Assembly: GCF_002300165.1 (NCBI RefSeq) | Contig: NZ_MLCE01000008.1 | Location: 159,679-220,266 of the forward strand | Reading direction: 5' to 3' | Length of the DNA stretch: 60,588 nt | Source: Streptomyces sp. Tue6028 | GTDB taxonomy: Bacteria > Actinomycetota > Actinomycetes > Streptomycetales > Streptomycetaceae | Part shown: piece by piece, positions 33,725 through 41,882 of the stretch | Layout: every line of letters begins with the position of its first letter | Numbering within the stretch: the first letter of the stretch is position 1 | Translations under genes and position numbers: made by a program | The notes under the pieces: model-generated | Told to the model about the DNA's origin: nothing | Database searches by the model: none | Seen by the model: the letters and a program-made list of their open reading frames with translations, nothing else

Positions 33725-34077
33725 GCGCCGCCCTCCATCCGGGACTTGATCGCCTCGGCCTTGGGGTCGAGCTTGGCGGCGGCGTGCCGCGAGTACCACC
33801 AGGCGATGAGGAACGTGGTGAGGAACTGGCCGAGGCCGAGCACCAGGGCGACGTTGATGTTGCCGAACAGCTTGGTGCCCATGAAGTCGCCCGCGTAGTT
33901 CGACAGCAGGACGTACAGCAGGTACCAGACGATGAAGCCGACGGTCAGCGGGAAGGCGAAGGAGCGGTAGGAGCTGCGCAGTTCACCGAATTCGGCGCTC
34001 TCCTGCACCTGGACGAACTCCTCGGTGGAGGGGAGGGGTGTTCCGGCTTTCGAGGGTGGCGGTGCGTCGGTGGCCAC
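33721..34077 (-). CDS. DUF485 membrane protein, ActP partner (YjcH-like)
   Basis: 118 residues from the GTG at 34077: a soluble Pro/Ser-rich N terminus, then two membrane helices at about 54-72 (FPLTVGFIVWYLLYVLLSNYAG) and 85-106 (NVALVLGLGQFLTTFLIAWWYSRHAA) and a basic end. The frame stays open to an ATG at 34164, but cgaggag at optimal spacing precedes this GTG and the extra 29 residues are low complexity, so I use the shorter form. First gene of the acetate-uptake operon; a CRP-like palindrome lies 105 bp upstream. Confidence 0.85.
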   Translation of the reverse strand: MATDAPPPSKAGTPLPSTEEFVQVQESAEFGELRSSYRSFAFPLTVGFIVWYLLYVLLSNYAGDFMGTKLFGNINVALVLGLGQFLTTFLIAWWYSRHAAAKLDPKAEAIKSRMEGGA

Positions 34078-34181
34078 GTTGTCTCCTCGCGTTGCGGGTG
34101 CTGTTGCGACGGTGGACGGGGGCGAGCCGGGGCTCGCGGACGGGGACGGCTCGCTTGTGGACATGCAGTACTGACCTCACA

Positions 34182-34195
34182 GTGATATGGATCAC
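34182..34195. promoter_or_regulatory. CRP-like palindrome upstream of DUF485-actP
   Basis: gtgatatggatcac is a perfect 5+4+5 palindrome (gtgat/atcac) resembling the TGTGA-N6-TCACA sites of CRP/FNR proteins. It lies 105 bp before the DUF485 start and 258 bp before the divergent subtilase gene. Regulation of acetate uptake by a Crp-type protein would make sense, but the S. coelicolor Crp motif is not matched at every position. Confidence 0.5.
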
Positions 34196-34452
34196 ATGAC
34201 GGGGCGTGATCATAAGGCTCTCGTAAGTGATCCTTCAGGGGGCTCGATCGTCCTCGGGCTCCCTGCTCAAGGTCACGGCGCCACGCGTGGACCGGTTCAA
34301 CTCCCCCGGCTTCTTTCGGAAGTCATCGCCAGAAGTCGTTGCTGCCCAGCTCGGACCGGGGATAGCTTTCGCCCTGCACCACTCCGTCATGCACCTGCCC
34401 GGGCACCACCTGTGTTCGGGCAGCTTCGTTTTCCGGATGATGTGGAGATCCC

Positions 34453-35979
34453 ATGGCTCATCTGCGATCCAGACGCCGCCTCGGCCTCGCCGTACCGGTC
34501 GTGCTGTCGCTCACCGCCTCGCTCGGCTTCCTGCCGGGTGCCGCCTCCGCCGCCCCTCTCGGCGCTCCCGCCGCGACCACCGCGGACGGACCCAACCTGT
34601 CGTACGTGGTCAACACCCGGACGGACCACCGGACGATCGAGTCGGTGACGAAGGCGATCAAGGCGGCCGGTGGCAGTGTCGTCATCGCGTACGAGCAGAT
34701 CGGTGTGATCGTCGTCCACTCCGCCAACCCGGACTTCGGGAAGCAGATCCGGACGGTGCGCGGAGTGCAGTCCGCGGGTGCGACGCGCACCTCGCCGCTG
34801 ACGCCCGCGGGCACGACGGACGAGGGTTCCGCGCAGGTGCTGTCGGCGGCCGAGGCCGCCAAGGTCTCGCGCGCCGCCACGGCGGACGAGGAACCCCTCG
34901 AGGCCGACCAGTGGGACCTGCGGGCGATAGGCGCCGACAAGGCGGCGAAGATCAACCCGGGCAGCAAGAAGGTGACGGTCGCCGTGATCGACGTCGGCGT
35001 CGACGACACCCACCCGGACATCGCCCCGAACTTCTCGCCTTCGCAGTCCGCGAACTGTGTGGGCGGCAAGCCGGACACCACGTACGGTTCCTGGCGTCCG
35101 GTCGACGCCGACCATTACCACGGCACGCATGTCGCGGGCGAGATCGCGGCGGCCCGCAACGGCGTCGGCGTCGCGGGTGTCGCGCCCGGCGTGAAGGTCT
35201 CGGGCATCACGGTGGCCCAGCCGGACTCCACGCAGCTCTTCTACCCCGAAAGCGTCGTGTGCGCCTTCGTGTTCGCCGCCGACCACGGCGTCGAGATCAC
35301 CAACAACAGCTACTACGTGGACCCGTGGCTCTACAACTGCCTCGACGACCCCGACCAGCGGGCCATCGTCGACGCGGTGAACCGGGCCCAGACGTACGCC
35401 CAGAAGAAGGGCACGCTGAACGTCGCCGCGGCCGGCAACTCCAACGACGACCTCGACTCCGACGCCCTCACCGACGCGTCCAGCCCCGACGACTCGACAC
35501 CGGTCACCCGCACCGTCGACCCGCACAAGTGCTTCGACGTGCCGACCCAGTTGCCGGGTGTCGTCACGGTCAGCTCGACCGGCGTGAAGGGCGCCAAGTC
35601 GTACTTCTCCAGCTACGGCGACGGCGTCATCGACGTGTCCGCGCCCGGCGGCGACCGGTACCAGATCCCGGACACGCCGTCGAAGAACGGCCGCATCCTG
35701 TCCACCATGCCCAACAACCAGTACGCCTACCTCCAGGGCACCTCGATGGCGACGCCGCACGTCGCCGGTGTGGCCGCGCTGCTGAAGTCCAAGTACCCCT
35801 GGGCCGGCCCGGCACAGCTCCAGGCGCTGCTCAAGGCACAGGCGGACAACCCGGGTTGCCCGACCGACCCGTACGACGGGAACGGCGACGGCGTCGTCGA
35901 CGCCACCTGCTCGGGCGGCAAGCGGGTGAACGGCTTCTACGGCTGGGGCATCGTCAACGCGCTGCGGGCGGTCAAGTAG
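34453..35979 (+). CDS. Secreted subtilisin-like serine protease (S8)
   Basis: 508-residue exported protease. Signal peptide at residues 1-33 (RRLGLAVPVVLSLTASLGFLPGAASA), a pro-region to about 150, and a peptidase S8 domain with catalytic D180 (VIDVGVDDTHPD), H223 (HYHGTHVAG), oxyanion N328 (AAAGN) and nucleophile S430 (GTSMATPHVAG). An in-family segment with a Cys pair (C202, C296 in YNCLDD) suggests a disulfide. No C-terminal extra domain, so it is probably freely secreted. It is followed by a 16-bp perfect hairpin. Confidence 0.94.
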   Translation: MAHLRSRRRLGLAVPVVLSLTASLGFLPGAASAAPLGAPAATTADGPNLSYVVNTRTDHRTIESVTKAIKAAGGSVVIAYEQIGVIVVHSANPDFGKQIRTVRGVQSAGATRTSPLTPAGTTDEGSAQVLSAAEAAKVSRAATADEEPLEADQWDLRAIGADKAAKINPGSKKVTVAVIDVGVDDTHPDIAPNFSPSQSANCVGGKPDTTYGSWRPVDADHYHGTHVAGEIAAARNGVGVAGVAPGVKVSGITVAQPDSTQLFYPESVVCAFVFAADHGVEITNNSYYVDPWLYNCLDDPDQRAIVDAVNRAQTYAQKKGTLNVAAAGNSNDDLDSDALTDASSPDDSTPVTRTVDPHKCFDVPTQLPGVVTVSSTGVKGAKSYFSSYGDGVIDVSAPGGDRYQIPDTPSKNGRILSTMPNNQYAYLQGTSMATPHVAGVAALLKSKYPWAGPAQLQALLKAQADNPGCPTDPYDGNGDGVVDATCSGGKRVNGFYGWGIVNALRAVK

Positions 35980-36026
35980 CCGTCACCGTAAGACCGGTCG
36001 CGCCGTGAAGGCGGCACGACCACGAC

Positions 36027-36061
36027 GAACGGGCCGGGCGGTGCGACCGCCCGGCCCGTTC
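36027..36061 (+). terminator. Terminator after the subtilase gene
   Basis: 36027-36042 and 36046-36061 are perfect 16-bp reverse complements (gaacgggccgggcggt arm) with a 3-nt loop, 48 bp beyond the stop codon. Confidence 0.82.
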
Positions 36062-36156
36062 GTCCACGGGAACTCCTCGGAAGTGCCCGAAGAGCAGCGC
36101 CCGTGGGGGGCGGCCGCCTCTCATGTTGATCCGGTCCACCCTGCATAGTGCCCGGT

Positions 36157-37692
36157 ATGAAGCATTCGCCGATGGCTGCTGTGTGGGAGGGACTGGGCGG
36201 CGATCCCGCGCTGCTCTCCCGGGTGTCGACCGTGCCGCGTGAAGGCGCCCTGGATTCGCGGCTCCCCGTACGTGACATGGCGCGGGCCTGTGTGGGCGGC
36301 TGCGCGCTGGCCGCGGCCGAGCTCGGGGCGCTGCGGGCGGGGCGCGCGGACGTGCCGGAGGTGCGGGTCGACGACGGGGCCGTCGCGACGGCGTTCGTCA
36401 GCGAGCGGCATCTGCTGATCGACGGGCGGGCGCCCGTCACCTTCGCGCCGGTGTCGCGGTTCTGGCGCACCGCCGACGGCTGGGTGCGCACGCACGCCAA
36501 CTATCCGCACCACCGGACACGTCTGCTGGACGCGCTGGGGCTGCCCGGGGACGCCTCCGTCGACACGGTCGCCGCGCATCTCGCGGAGCGGCCCGCCGTG
36601 GCGGTGGAGGACGCGGTGTACGCCGCCGGGGGCCTCGCCGTCGCGCTGCGCACGGCGAAGGAGTGGAGGGCGCACGAGCAGGGCGCCGCCGTGGCGCACG
36701 GGCCGCTGCTGAGCCGGGAACGACTGGACGACGCGCCGGTACGCGGACTCCCCGCGCTCCACGGTGATCCGCTGCTGCCCGCGGCGGGTCTGCGCGTCCT
36801 CGACCTCACCCGGGTGATCGCGGGCCCGGTCGCCACCCGGACGCTCGCCCTGCTGGGTGCCGACGTGCTGCGTGTGGACTCGCCGCAGCTGCCCGAACTC
36901 GCCGACGCGCACGCCGACACGGGGTTCGGCAAGCGGTCCGCCGTCCTCGGCCTCGCGACCGACCGGCGGGCCTTCGAGGAGCTGCTCGCCGCCGCGGACG
37001 TCGTCGTCACCGGGTACCGCCCGGGCGCCCTGGACCGGTTCGGTCTTTCGCCCGAGGCACTGGCCGAGCGCAGGCCAGGACTGGTCGTGGCGCAGCTGTC
37101 GGCCTGGGGCGACCGCGGTCCGTGGGCGGGACGCCGGGGTTTCGACAGTCTGGTGCAGGTCGCCACGGGCATCGCCGCCGTCGAGGGGTCGCCGGAGCGG
37201 CCGGGCGCGCTGCCCGCGCAGGCACTCGACCACGGGACGGGATATCTGCTCGCCGCGGGGGTGCTGCGGGCGTTGACGGAGCAGGCCGGTGACGGCGGCA
37301 GCCGGTCCGTGCGGCTCGCCCTGGCGCGGACGGCGGCCTGGCTGCTGGACGGGGTGGACGGCACCACGGGCGGGGACGTACGCGCGAACGCGAACCGGAC
37401 GGTGCCCGGGAGCGGGACCGGGCCCGCGGGCGAGGACGCGGCCGCGAACAGGACCGTACCCGTGGGCGTGAGGGGCGGTGCGGGGCAGGCCGACGACGCG
37501 GGCGGGACGGGTGGTGCGGGGTCGGCCGACGACGCGGGCCGATACGGCACCCCCGATCCGTGGCTCGCCGTGACGGACAGCCCGCTCGGGCGTCTCAGGT
37601 ACGCCCGCTCCCCCGTCTCGTTCGCCGGCGGTCCGGCCGACTGGGCGCGGCCGCCGGGGATCTGGGGTGCGGACGCGGCCCGTTGGTCATGA
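36157..37692 (+). CDS. CoA transferase, CaiB/BaiF family
   Basis: A 511-residue class III CoA transferase. N-terminal domain to about 200, then the CaiB core LRVLDLTRVIAGPVATRTLALLGADVLRVDSP and the second half with WAGRRGFDSLVQVATG, whose Asp is the usual catalytic residue. Residues about 406-462 are low-complexity and repeat-like (NANRTVPGSG, then AANRTVPVGV, then GGTGGAGSADDAG), which interrupts the C-terminal end and is absent from the family. No ribosome site is visible before the ATG at 36157, but a -10-like catagt ends 7 bp upstream, so the message may be leaderless. Substrate acid not predictable. Confidence 0.85.
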   Translation: MKHSPMAAVWEGLGGDPALLSRVSTVPREGALDSRLPVRDMARACVGGCALAAAELGALRAGRADVPEVRVDDGAVATAFVSERHLLIDGRAPVTFAPVSRFWRTADGWVRTHANYPHHRTRLLDALGLPGDASVDTVAAHLAERPAVAVEDAVYAAGGLAVALRTAKEWRAHEQGAAVAHGPLLSRERLDDAPVRGLPALHGDPLLPAAGLRVLDLTRVIAGPVATRTLALLGADVLRVDSPQLPELADAHADTGFGKRSAVLGLATDRRAFEELLAAADVVVTGYRPGALDRFGLSPEALAERRPGLVVAQLSAWGDRGPWAGRRGFDSLVQVATGIAAVEGSPERPGALPAQALDHGTGYLLAAGVLRALTEQAGDGGSRSVRLALARTAAWLLDGVDGTTGGDVRANANRTVPGSGTGPAGEDAAANRTVPVGVRGGAGQADDAGGTGGAGSADDAGRYGTPDPWLAVTDSPLGRLRYARSPVSFAGGPADWARPPGIWGADAARWS

Positions 37693-37792
37693 GCGTCCCG
37701 CCGACCGGAGACGTACCTGTGGGCGGAATGGCGCTGCACCAGTTGTTCCTCCGCGCTTGCCCGCATCCGCGGCGCCTGGTGAGGATCGTGAA

Positions 37793-38803
37793 GTGACGTC
37801 GACGAGACCGACGGCCCGGTCGGCGGACGCGGGCGGGCCGGCCCGGCCGGGCTCCGCCGGCCGCGCCGTCGCCGTGCTCGCCCTGGTGGCCGTCGCCGCC
37901 CTGATACCGCTGCTGGGCCCACGGGGCGCGTTGCAGGGGACGGGCGAGGCGGCGGCACCCGGCGCCGGCGGCATAGCCCTGCTGCGTACGGTGCTGTTCG
38001 CCGCGCTGTGCGTGCCCGTGGGCGAACTCCTCGCGGCCCGGCTGACCCGCCGCGTGCCGGGCGCCCCGCCGACGGACGCGCCGCGCAGCTGGGCCCCCCT
38101 CGCGGCCGCCGCCGGGCTCGTCGCCTCCCTGGGGCTGGCGTCGGTCGTCGCCACGGGCAATCTGCTGCCGCACCACCTCTCCGACATGGACGTCGGAGGG
38201 CTGTACCGGACCAGGGAGGGCAAGTCGGCGCTCCTGGAGGTCAACGCCTTCGCGGTCGCCTGGCTGTGCTCCCGCTCGCGTCGGCCGGCCGTCCGGGCGT
38301 GGCCGTCGGCCGTGGTGGCGGTCGCGGAGGCACTGCGCGTCCACCCCGCGGCGGAGCACGATCCGCTGATCGGCTCCGGCCTGACGTTCCTTCACGTGAC
38401 CTGCGCGGCCCTGTGGGTGGGCGGTCTGCTGCACGTCCTGCGACTGCTGCGGACCTGGCGCGCGACGGAGGCCGGGGCCGCGCTCCTCGGCCTCTACGCG
38501 CGCGTGGCGGCCGTCCTGTTCGCGCTGCTCACCGCGACGGGCACGTGGAGCGCGCTGCGCCGCATGCCGCCGGGCACGGTCCTGGAGCAGCTGACGACGA
38601 CGGCGTACGGGCGCACCCTGCTCGCCAAGGTGCTCGTCGTGGCCGTCGTCGCCGTCCTGGCCCTGTGGGCCCGTCTGCGGATGCGCCGGGCGACGGACCC
38701 GCTCGGGGCCTGCTCCCCCGCGCGCGCGGAGGTCGTCGCGCTGGGCGTGGTCGTCGCGGTCTCGGGCGTACTGACGGCGCTGCCGCTGCCCATCAGGTGG
38801 TGA
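37793..38803 (+). CDS. CopD-like membrane protein
   Basis: A 336-residue protein with about eight helices, resembling the CopD domain of copper-uptake proteins: HVTCAALWVGGLLHVLRLLR in the C-terminal half carries the conserved aromatic/His motif of that family (FLHVTCAALWVGG), and LLTATGTWSALR follows. N terminus basic and disordered. GTG start at 37793, gagga 7 nt upstream. The longer frame starting at 37667 overlaps the CoA-transferase end and is not supported. Usually CopD is paired with a CopC; none is adjacent, so the copper role is uncertain. Confidence 0.75.
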   Translation: MTSTRPTARSADAGGPARPGSAGRAVAVLALVAVAALIPLLGPRGALQGTGEAAAPGAGGIALLRTVLFAALCVPVGELLAARLTRRVPGAPPTDAPRSWAPLAAAAGLVASLGLASVVATGNLLPHHLSDMDVGGLYRTREGKSALLEVNAFAVAWLCSRSRRPAVRAWPSAVVAVAEALRVHPAAEHDPLIGSGLTFLHVTCAALWVGGLLHVLRLLRTWRATEAGAALLGLYARVAAVLFALLTATGTWSALRRMPPGTVLEQLTTTAYGRTLLAKVLVVAVVAVLALWARLRMRRATDPLGACSPARAEVVALGVVVAVSGVLTALPLPIRW

Positions 38804-38893
38804 CCACGGCGACGGTGGTCGGTCTCCGCGCGCGACGAGGCGGACCGGACGCGGTCCCGGCTCGCGGTGCGGGCCGGGTGGTCCAGCGGTGGT

Positions 38894-39937
38894 TCAGTTC
38901 GCGACGAGGACCTTGAGGGCCGTGCGTTCGTCCATGGCCTTGTAGCCCTCCGGCACGCCTTCGAGGCCGATGGTCATGTCGAAGACGGGCGAGGGGTCGA
39001 TGGTCCCGTCGAGGACGTCGGGGAGCAGTTCCGGGATGTAGGCGCGCACCGGCGCCACACCGCCGCGCAGGGCGATGTTCCGGTCGAACATGACGCCCAG
39101 GTCCAGGCCCGTGCCGCTGCCGTGCGGCACGCCGACGAAGCCGATGGCGCCGCCGTCACGGGTGATGTTCACGGCCGTCCGCATGGACTGCTCGGTGCCG
39201 ACCGCCTCGACGACGCAGTGCGCACCCTGCCCGCGGGTCAGCTCACGGACGGCCTCGACCGCCGCGTCGCCGCGCTCGGCGACGACGTCCGTGGCACCGA
39301 AGCGGCGGGCGATGTCCGTCCGCACCTGGTGGCGGCCGAGCGCGATGATCCGCTCGGCGCCGAGCCGCTCGGCGGCCAGCACGGCGCACAGCCCGACGGC
39401 CCCGTCGCCGACGACGGCGACGGTGGAGCCCGCCCGGACACCGGCGCCCAGGGCCGCGTGGTGGCCCGTGCCCATGACGTCGGAGAGCGTCAGCAGCGCC
39501 GCCAGCAGGTGGTCGTCGGAGGCCGCCTCCTTGGGCAGCTGGACGAGGGTGCCGTCGGCGAACGGGACGCGCACGGCCTCACCCTGGCCGCCGTCGTATC
39601 CGACGGAGCCCCAGAAACCGCCGTGCTCGCACGAGGTGGTGAGCCCCTCGCGGCAGTAGTCGCACACGCCGTCGGACCACATGAAGGGCGCGACGACCAG
39701 GTCGCCGCGCCGGACGGTGCCGACCTCGGAGCCGGTCTCCTCGACGATGCCGAGGAACTCGTGCCCGATGCGCTGGCCGGGCTGCCGCTCCGCCTCACCG
39801 CGGTACGCCCACAGGTCGCTGCCGCAGATGCAGGAGCGCAGCACGCGCACGACGGCGTCGGTGGGCAGCTGCACCACGGGCTCGGGAACGTCCTCCACGC
39901 GCATGTCGAACGGGGCGTGGATGGTGGTGGCGCGCAT
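38894..39937 (-). CDS. Zinc-dependent alcohol dehydrogenase (MDR family)
   Basis: 347 residues. Catalytic-zinc region CICGSDLWAYRGEAERQPGQRIGHEFLG (Cys, then GHE), NAD-binding TVAVVGDGAVGLCAVLAAERLGAERIIALG, and a lobe that normally carries four structural-zinc cysteines. Here the first of the four is an Asp (WSDGVCDYCREGLTTSC), a variation seen in a sub-branch. Reversible alcohol/aldehyde oxidation. aaggaccctcgcc precedes the ATG, 39 bp after the YhhN-like stop on the same strand, so it is the last gene of a three-gene operon. In that context a long-chain fatty aldehyde is the likely substrate (inference). Confidence 0.88.
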   Translation of the reverse strand: MRATTIHAPFDMRVEDVPEPVVQLPTDAVVRVLRSCICGSDLWAYRGEAERQPGQRIGHEFLGIVEETGSEVGTVRRGDLVVAPFMWSDGVCDYCREGLTTSCEHGGFWGSVGYDGGQGEAVRVPFADGTLVQLPKEAASDDHLLAALLTLSDVMGTGHHAALGAGVRAGSTVAVVGDGAVGLCAVLAAERLGAERIIALGRHQVRTDIARRFGATDVVAERGDAAVEAVRELTRGQGAHCVVEAVGTEQSMRTAVNITRDGGAIGFVGVPHGSGTGLDLGVMFDRNIALRGGVAPVRAYIPELLPDVLDGTIDPSPVFDMTIGLEGVPEGYKAMDERTALKVLVAN

Positions 39938-39976
39938 GGCGAGGGTCCTTCTCGTGCGGGGCGTCGGTGGATGCGC

Positions 39977-40651
39977 TCAGGGGGTGGTTGAGCGCATCTC
40001 ACCGTACGCCGCCGCGGGCGCGGGCCGCGCGCCGAGGGTGCCCAGCACGCCGCGGACCAGCAGGAACTGGGCGGCGGCGTACGTGAGCATGATCCAGAAG
40101 GCTGGTTCCGGAAGCTGCGGCCAGTCGGCGACGCCGGTGGCGATGAGCGTGTCCGAGACCATGAAGAGCGCACCGCCGAGACCCGCGACCGGCCCGAGCC
40201 GCGTGGCACTGTACGCCATCGCGGTGAGCAGCAGGCTGTAGCCGGCGACGGGAACGCGGAGGCCGGCGGGCAGATCGGGCCACAGCAGGACGACGAGGGC
40301 GGTCAGCGCGAGGGCGTACGCCCCGGCGAGCGGGAGGCCGGCCCGTGCGGGTGCGGTCCTGCGGAAGAGGACCAGATAGCAGACGTGGCCCGCGGCGAAG
40401 GAGGCCATGCCCGCGAGGAAGGCGGCGTCCGCGTCGGACAGGAGCAGCACGTCGCCGCCCCACCCGCAGAGCAGGGCCGCGACGAGCAGGCGCGGGCCGC
40501 CGCGCACGACCACGTGGGCGGCGAGCAGCGGCAGCAGGAGGGGCTTGGCGACCGTATGACCCAGGTCGAAGCCGGTGACCAGGGAGACGAGGTCCACGGC
40601 GGTCGCCGCGGCGAACGCGGCCAGCAGCACGCGCGCGGGGCTCCGGTTCAC
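39977..40651 (-). CDS. YhhN/TMEM86-family membrane protein (lysoplasmalogenase-like)
   Basis: 224 residues, about eight membrane helices, with the YhhN signatures FDLGHTVAKPLLLPLLAAHVV near residues 28-48, GWGGDVLLL near 63-71 and GHVCYLVLF. Animal TMEM86 proteins and a bacterial YhhN member hydrolyse lysoplasmalogens to a fatty aldehyde and a glycerophospho head group; the conserved Asp residues of the family (D in FDLGH, and GGDVLLLSD) are present. ATG at 40651 overlaps the stop of the upstream hydroxylase gene (ATGA), showing tight coupling. Confidence 0.82.
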   Translation of the reverse strand: MNRSPARVLLAAFAAATAVDLVSLVTGFDLGHTVAKPLLLPLLAAHVVVRGGPRLLVAALLCGWGGDVLLLSDADAAFLAGMASFAAGHVCYLVLFRRTAPARAGLPLAGAYALALTALVVLLWPDLPAGLRVPVAGYSLLLTAMAYSATRLGPVAGLGGALFMVSDTLIATGVADWPQLPEPAFWIMLTYAAAQFLLVRGVLGTLGARPAPAAAYGEMRSTTP

Positions 40652-41532
40652 GCGACGGACTCCGTGACGGACGGCTCCGCGAGCGCTGTGCCGGCGGCCG
40701 CCGGGCCGGGCTGCCAGCCCGGCCCGCGCAGGACCCGCCCGGCCCGCTCACGCCAACTCGTCGCCGCCTTCACGTCCCTGGCGATGGAGACGTACTCGTG
40801 GGTGGCAACGCGCAGGGGGTTGTACGTGGAGATGTTCTTGGTGAGTCCGTACACGGGCCGCTCGGTCTCGGCGACGAACGACCGGAAGAGGCGGTCCCAG
40901 ACGATGAGGATTCCCCCGAAGTTGCGGTCCAGGTAGCCGCCCTGCGAGGCGTGGTGGACGCGGTGGTGGGAGGGCGTGTTGAAGGCGAACTCGAAGGGCC
41001 GGGGCAGCTTGTCGATGCGCTCGGTGTGGATCCAGAACTGGTAGACGAGGTTCACGGACGAGCAGAACGCGAGCGCGGCGGGATGCACGCCGAGCGCCAC
41101 GAGCGGCAGGTAGAAGGGCCACGACGTCAAGGACGTCCACGGCTGGCGCAGCGCGGTGGTGAGGTTGAACTTCCGGCTGGAGTGGTGGACTACGTGGCAG
41201 GCCCACAGGATGCGGATCACGTGGTGTCCGCGGTGCGACCAGTAGTAGAAGAAGTCCTGCGCGAGCAGCATCAGCGGGATCGTCCACCACAGGAGGGGCA
41301 CCCGCAGCGGCGTCAGTTCGTAGACCGCCCAGTAGATCGCGACGACCGGGATCTTCCAGAAGAAGTCGAAGAGGAGACTGCCGAGGCCCATGCCGACGCT
41401 GGTCGCGGCGTCCTTCGCCTCGTACCCTGCCGCGTCCTCGTCCGGGTGGATGCGGACGCTGATCATCTCGATGACGCTGAGCAGCACAAAGGCGGGGATC
41501 GACAGGACCACCACGTCGGGGAGGTTCGGCAT
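40648..41532 (-). CDS. Fatty acid hydroxylase superfamily protein, alkylglycerol-monooxygenase-like
   Basis: A 294-residue di-iron integral membrane oxygenase with histidine clusters HRGHH (H100, H103, H104), HVVHH (H113, H116, H117) and SHHRVHH (H189, H190, H193, H194), plus WIHTE (H169). The stretch QFWIHTERI followed by FNTPSHHRVHH and then YLDRNFGGILIVWDRLF resembles, as I recall it, alkylglycerol monooxygenase (AGMO), which cleaves ether lipids to a fatty aldehyde, rather than sterol desaturases. Four to five helices. First gene of the operon with the YhhN-like and alcohol-dehydrogenase genes. Confidence 0.85.
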   Translation of the reverse strand: MPNLPDVVVLSIPAFVLLSVIEMISVRIHPDEDAAGYEAKDAATSVGMGLGSLLFDFFWKIPVVAIYWAVYELTPLRVPLLWWTIPLMLLAQDFFYYWSHRGHHVIRILWACHVVHHSSRKFNLTTALRQPWTSLTSWPFYLPLVALGVHPAALAFCSSVNLVYQFWIHTERIDKLPRPFEFAFNTPSHHRVHHASQGGYLDRNFGGILIVWDRLFRSFVAETERPVYGLTKNISTYNPLRVATHEYVSIARDVKAATSWRERAGRVLRGPGWQPGPAAAGTALAEPSVTESVA

Positions 41533-41882
41533 GGGTGCACCGTAGAGCCGCTGATCGGCTGCGGCTAGGGGTGGTTACCGACAAGTATTACCGCCGGTAC
41601 GCGCTTGCTTGTTGGCGATCTCCGCCAAAGTCCCGGTGCTCACCTGCCGCACGCCGCCCACCAGCGGGTTCATCGGCCGGCTGCCCGGCGGGCGCTCGCC
41701 CGCCACCGCGCCACGCGGCACCGCGGGCTCCACACGGCCACCGCGCCACGCGGCACCGCGGGCTCCACACGCCCACCACGCCGGGCGCCCCGCAGGGTTC
41801 CCCCGGCCATCGCGCCGCGCGGCCGGCGGGCTCCCGCGCCCTCTGTGGCCGTGTCCGGCAAGTCCGGTGTGTCCGGCGGGGT
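41533..41882. other. Gene-free spacer with tandem duplication
   Basis: 350 bp between the divergent-looking AGMO-like gene start and the VIT-like stop. It should hold the promoter of the hydroxylase operon close to 41540-41620 (tagggtggttaccgacaagt is AT-richer). The rest is GC-rich, with a perfect 35-bp tandem duplication at 41702-41771. No frame has clear coding bias. Confidence 0.45.
41702..41771. repeat. Perfect tandem duplication, 2 x 35 bp
   Basis: 41702-41736 and 41737-41771 are identical 35-mers beginning gccaccgcgccacgcg. A degenerate third copy follows (cccaccacgccgggcgcc), and an imperfect related segment lies upstream near 41690. Likely replication slippage in non-coding DNA. Confidence 0.8.

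Noticed and set aside
41702..41771. Possible CRISPR-like repeats
   Set aside because: The two copies are directly adjacent with no spacer between them, and no cas gene is in the window.
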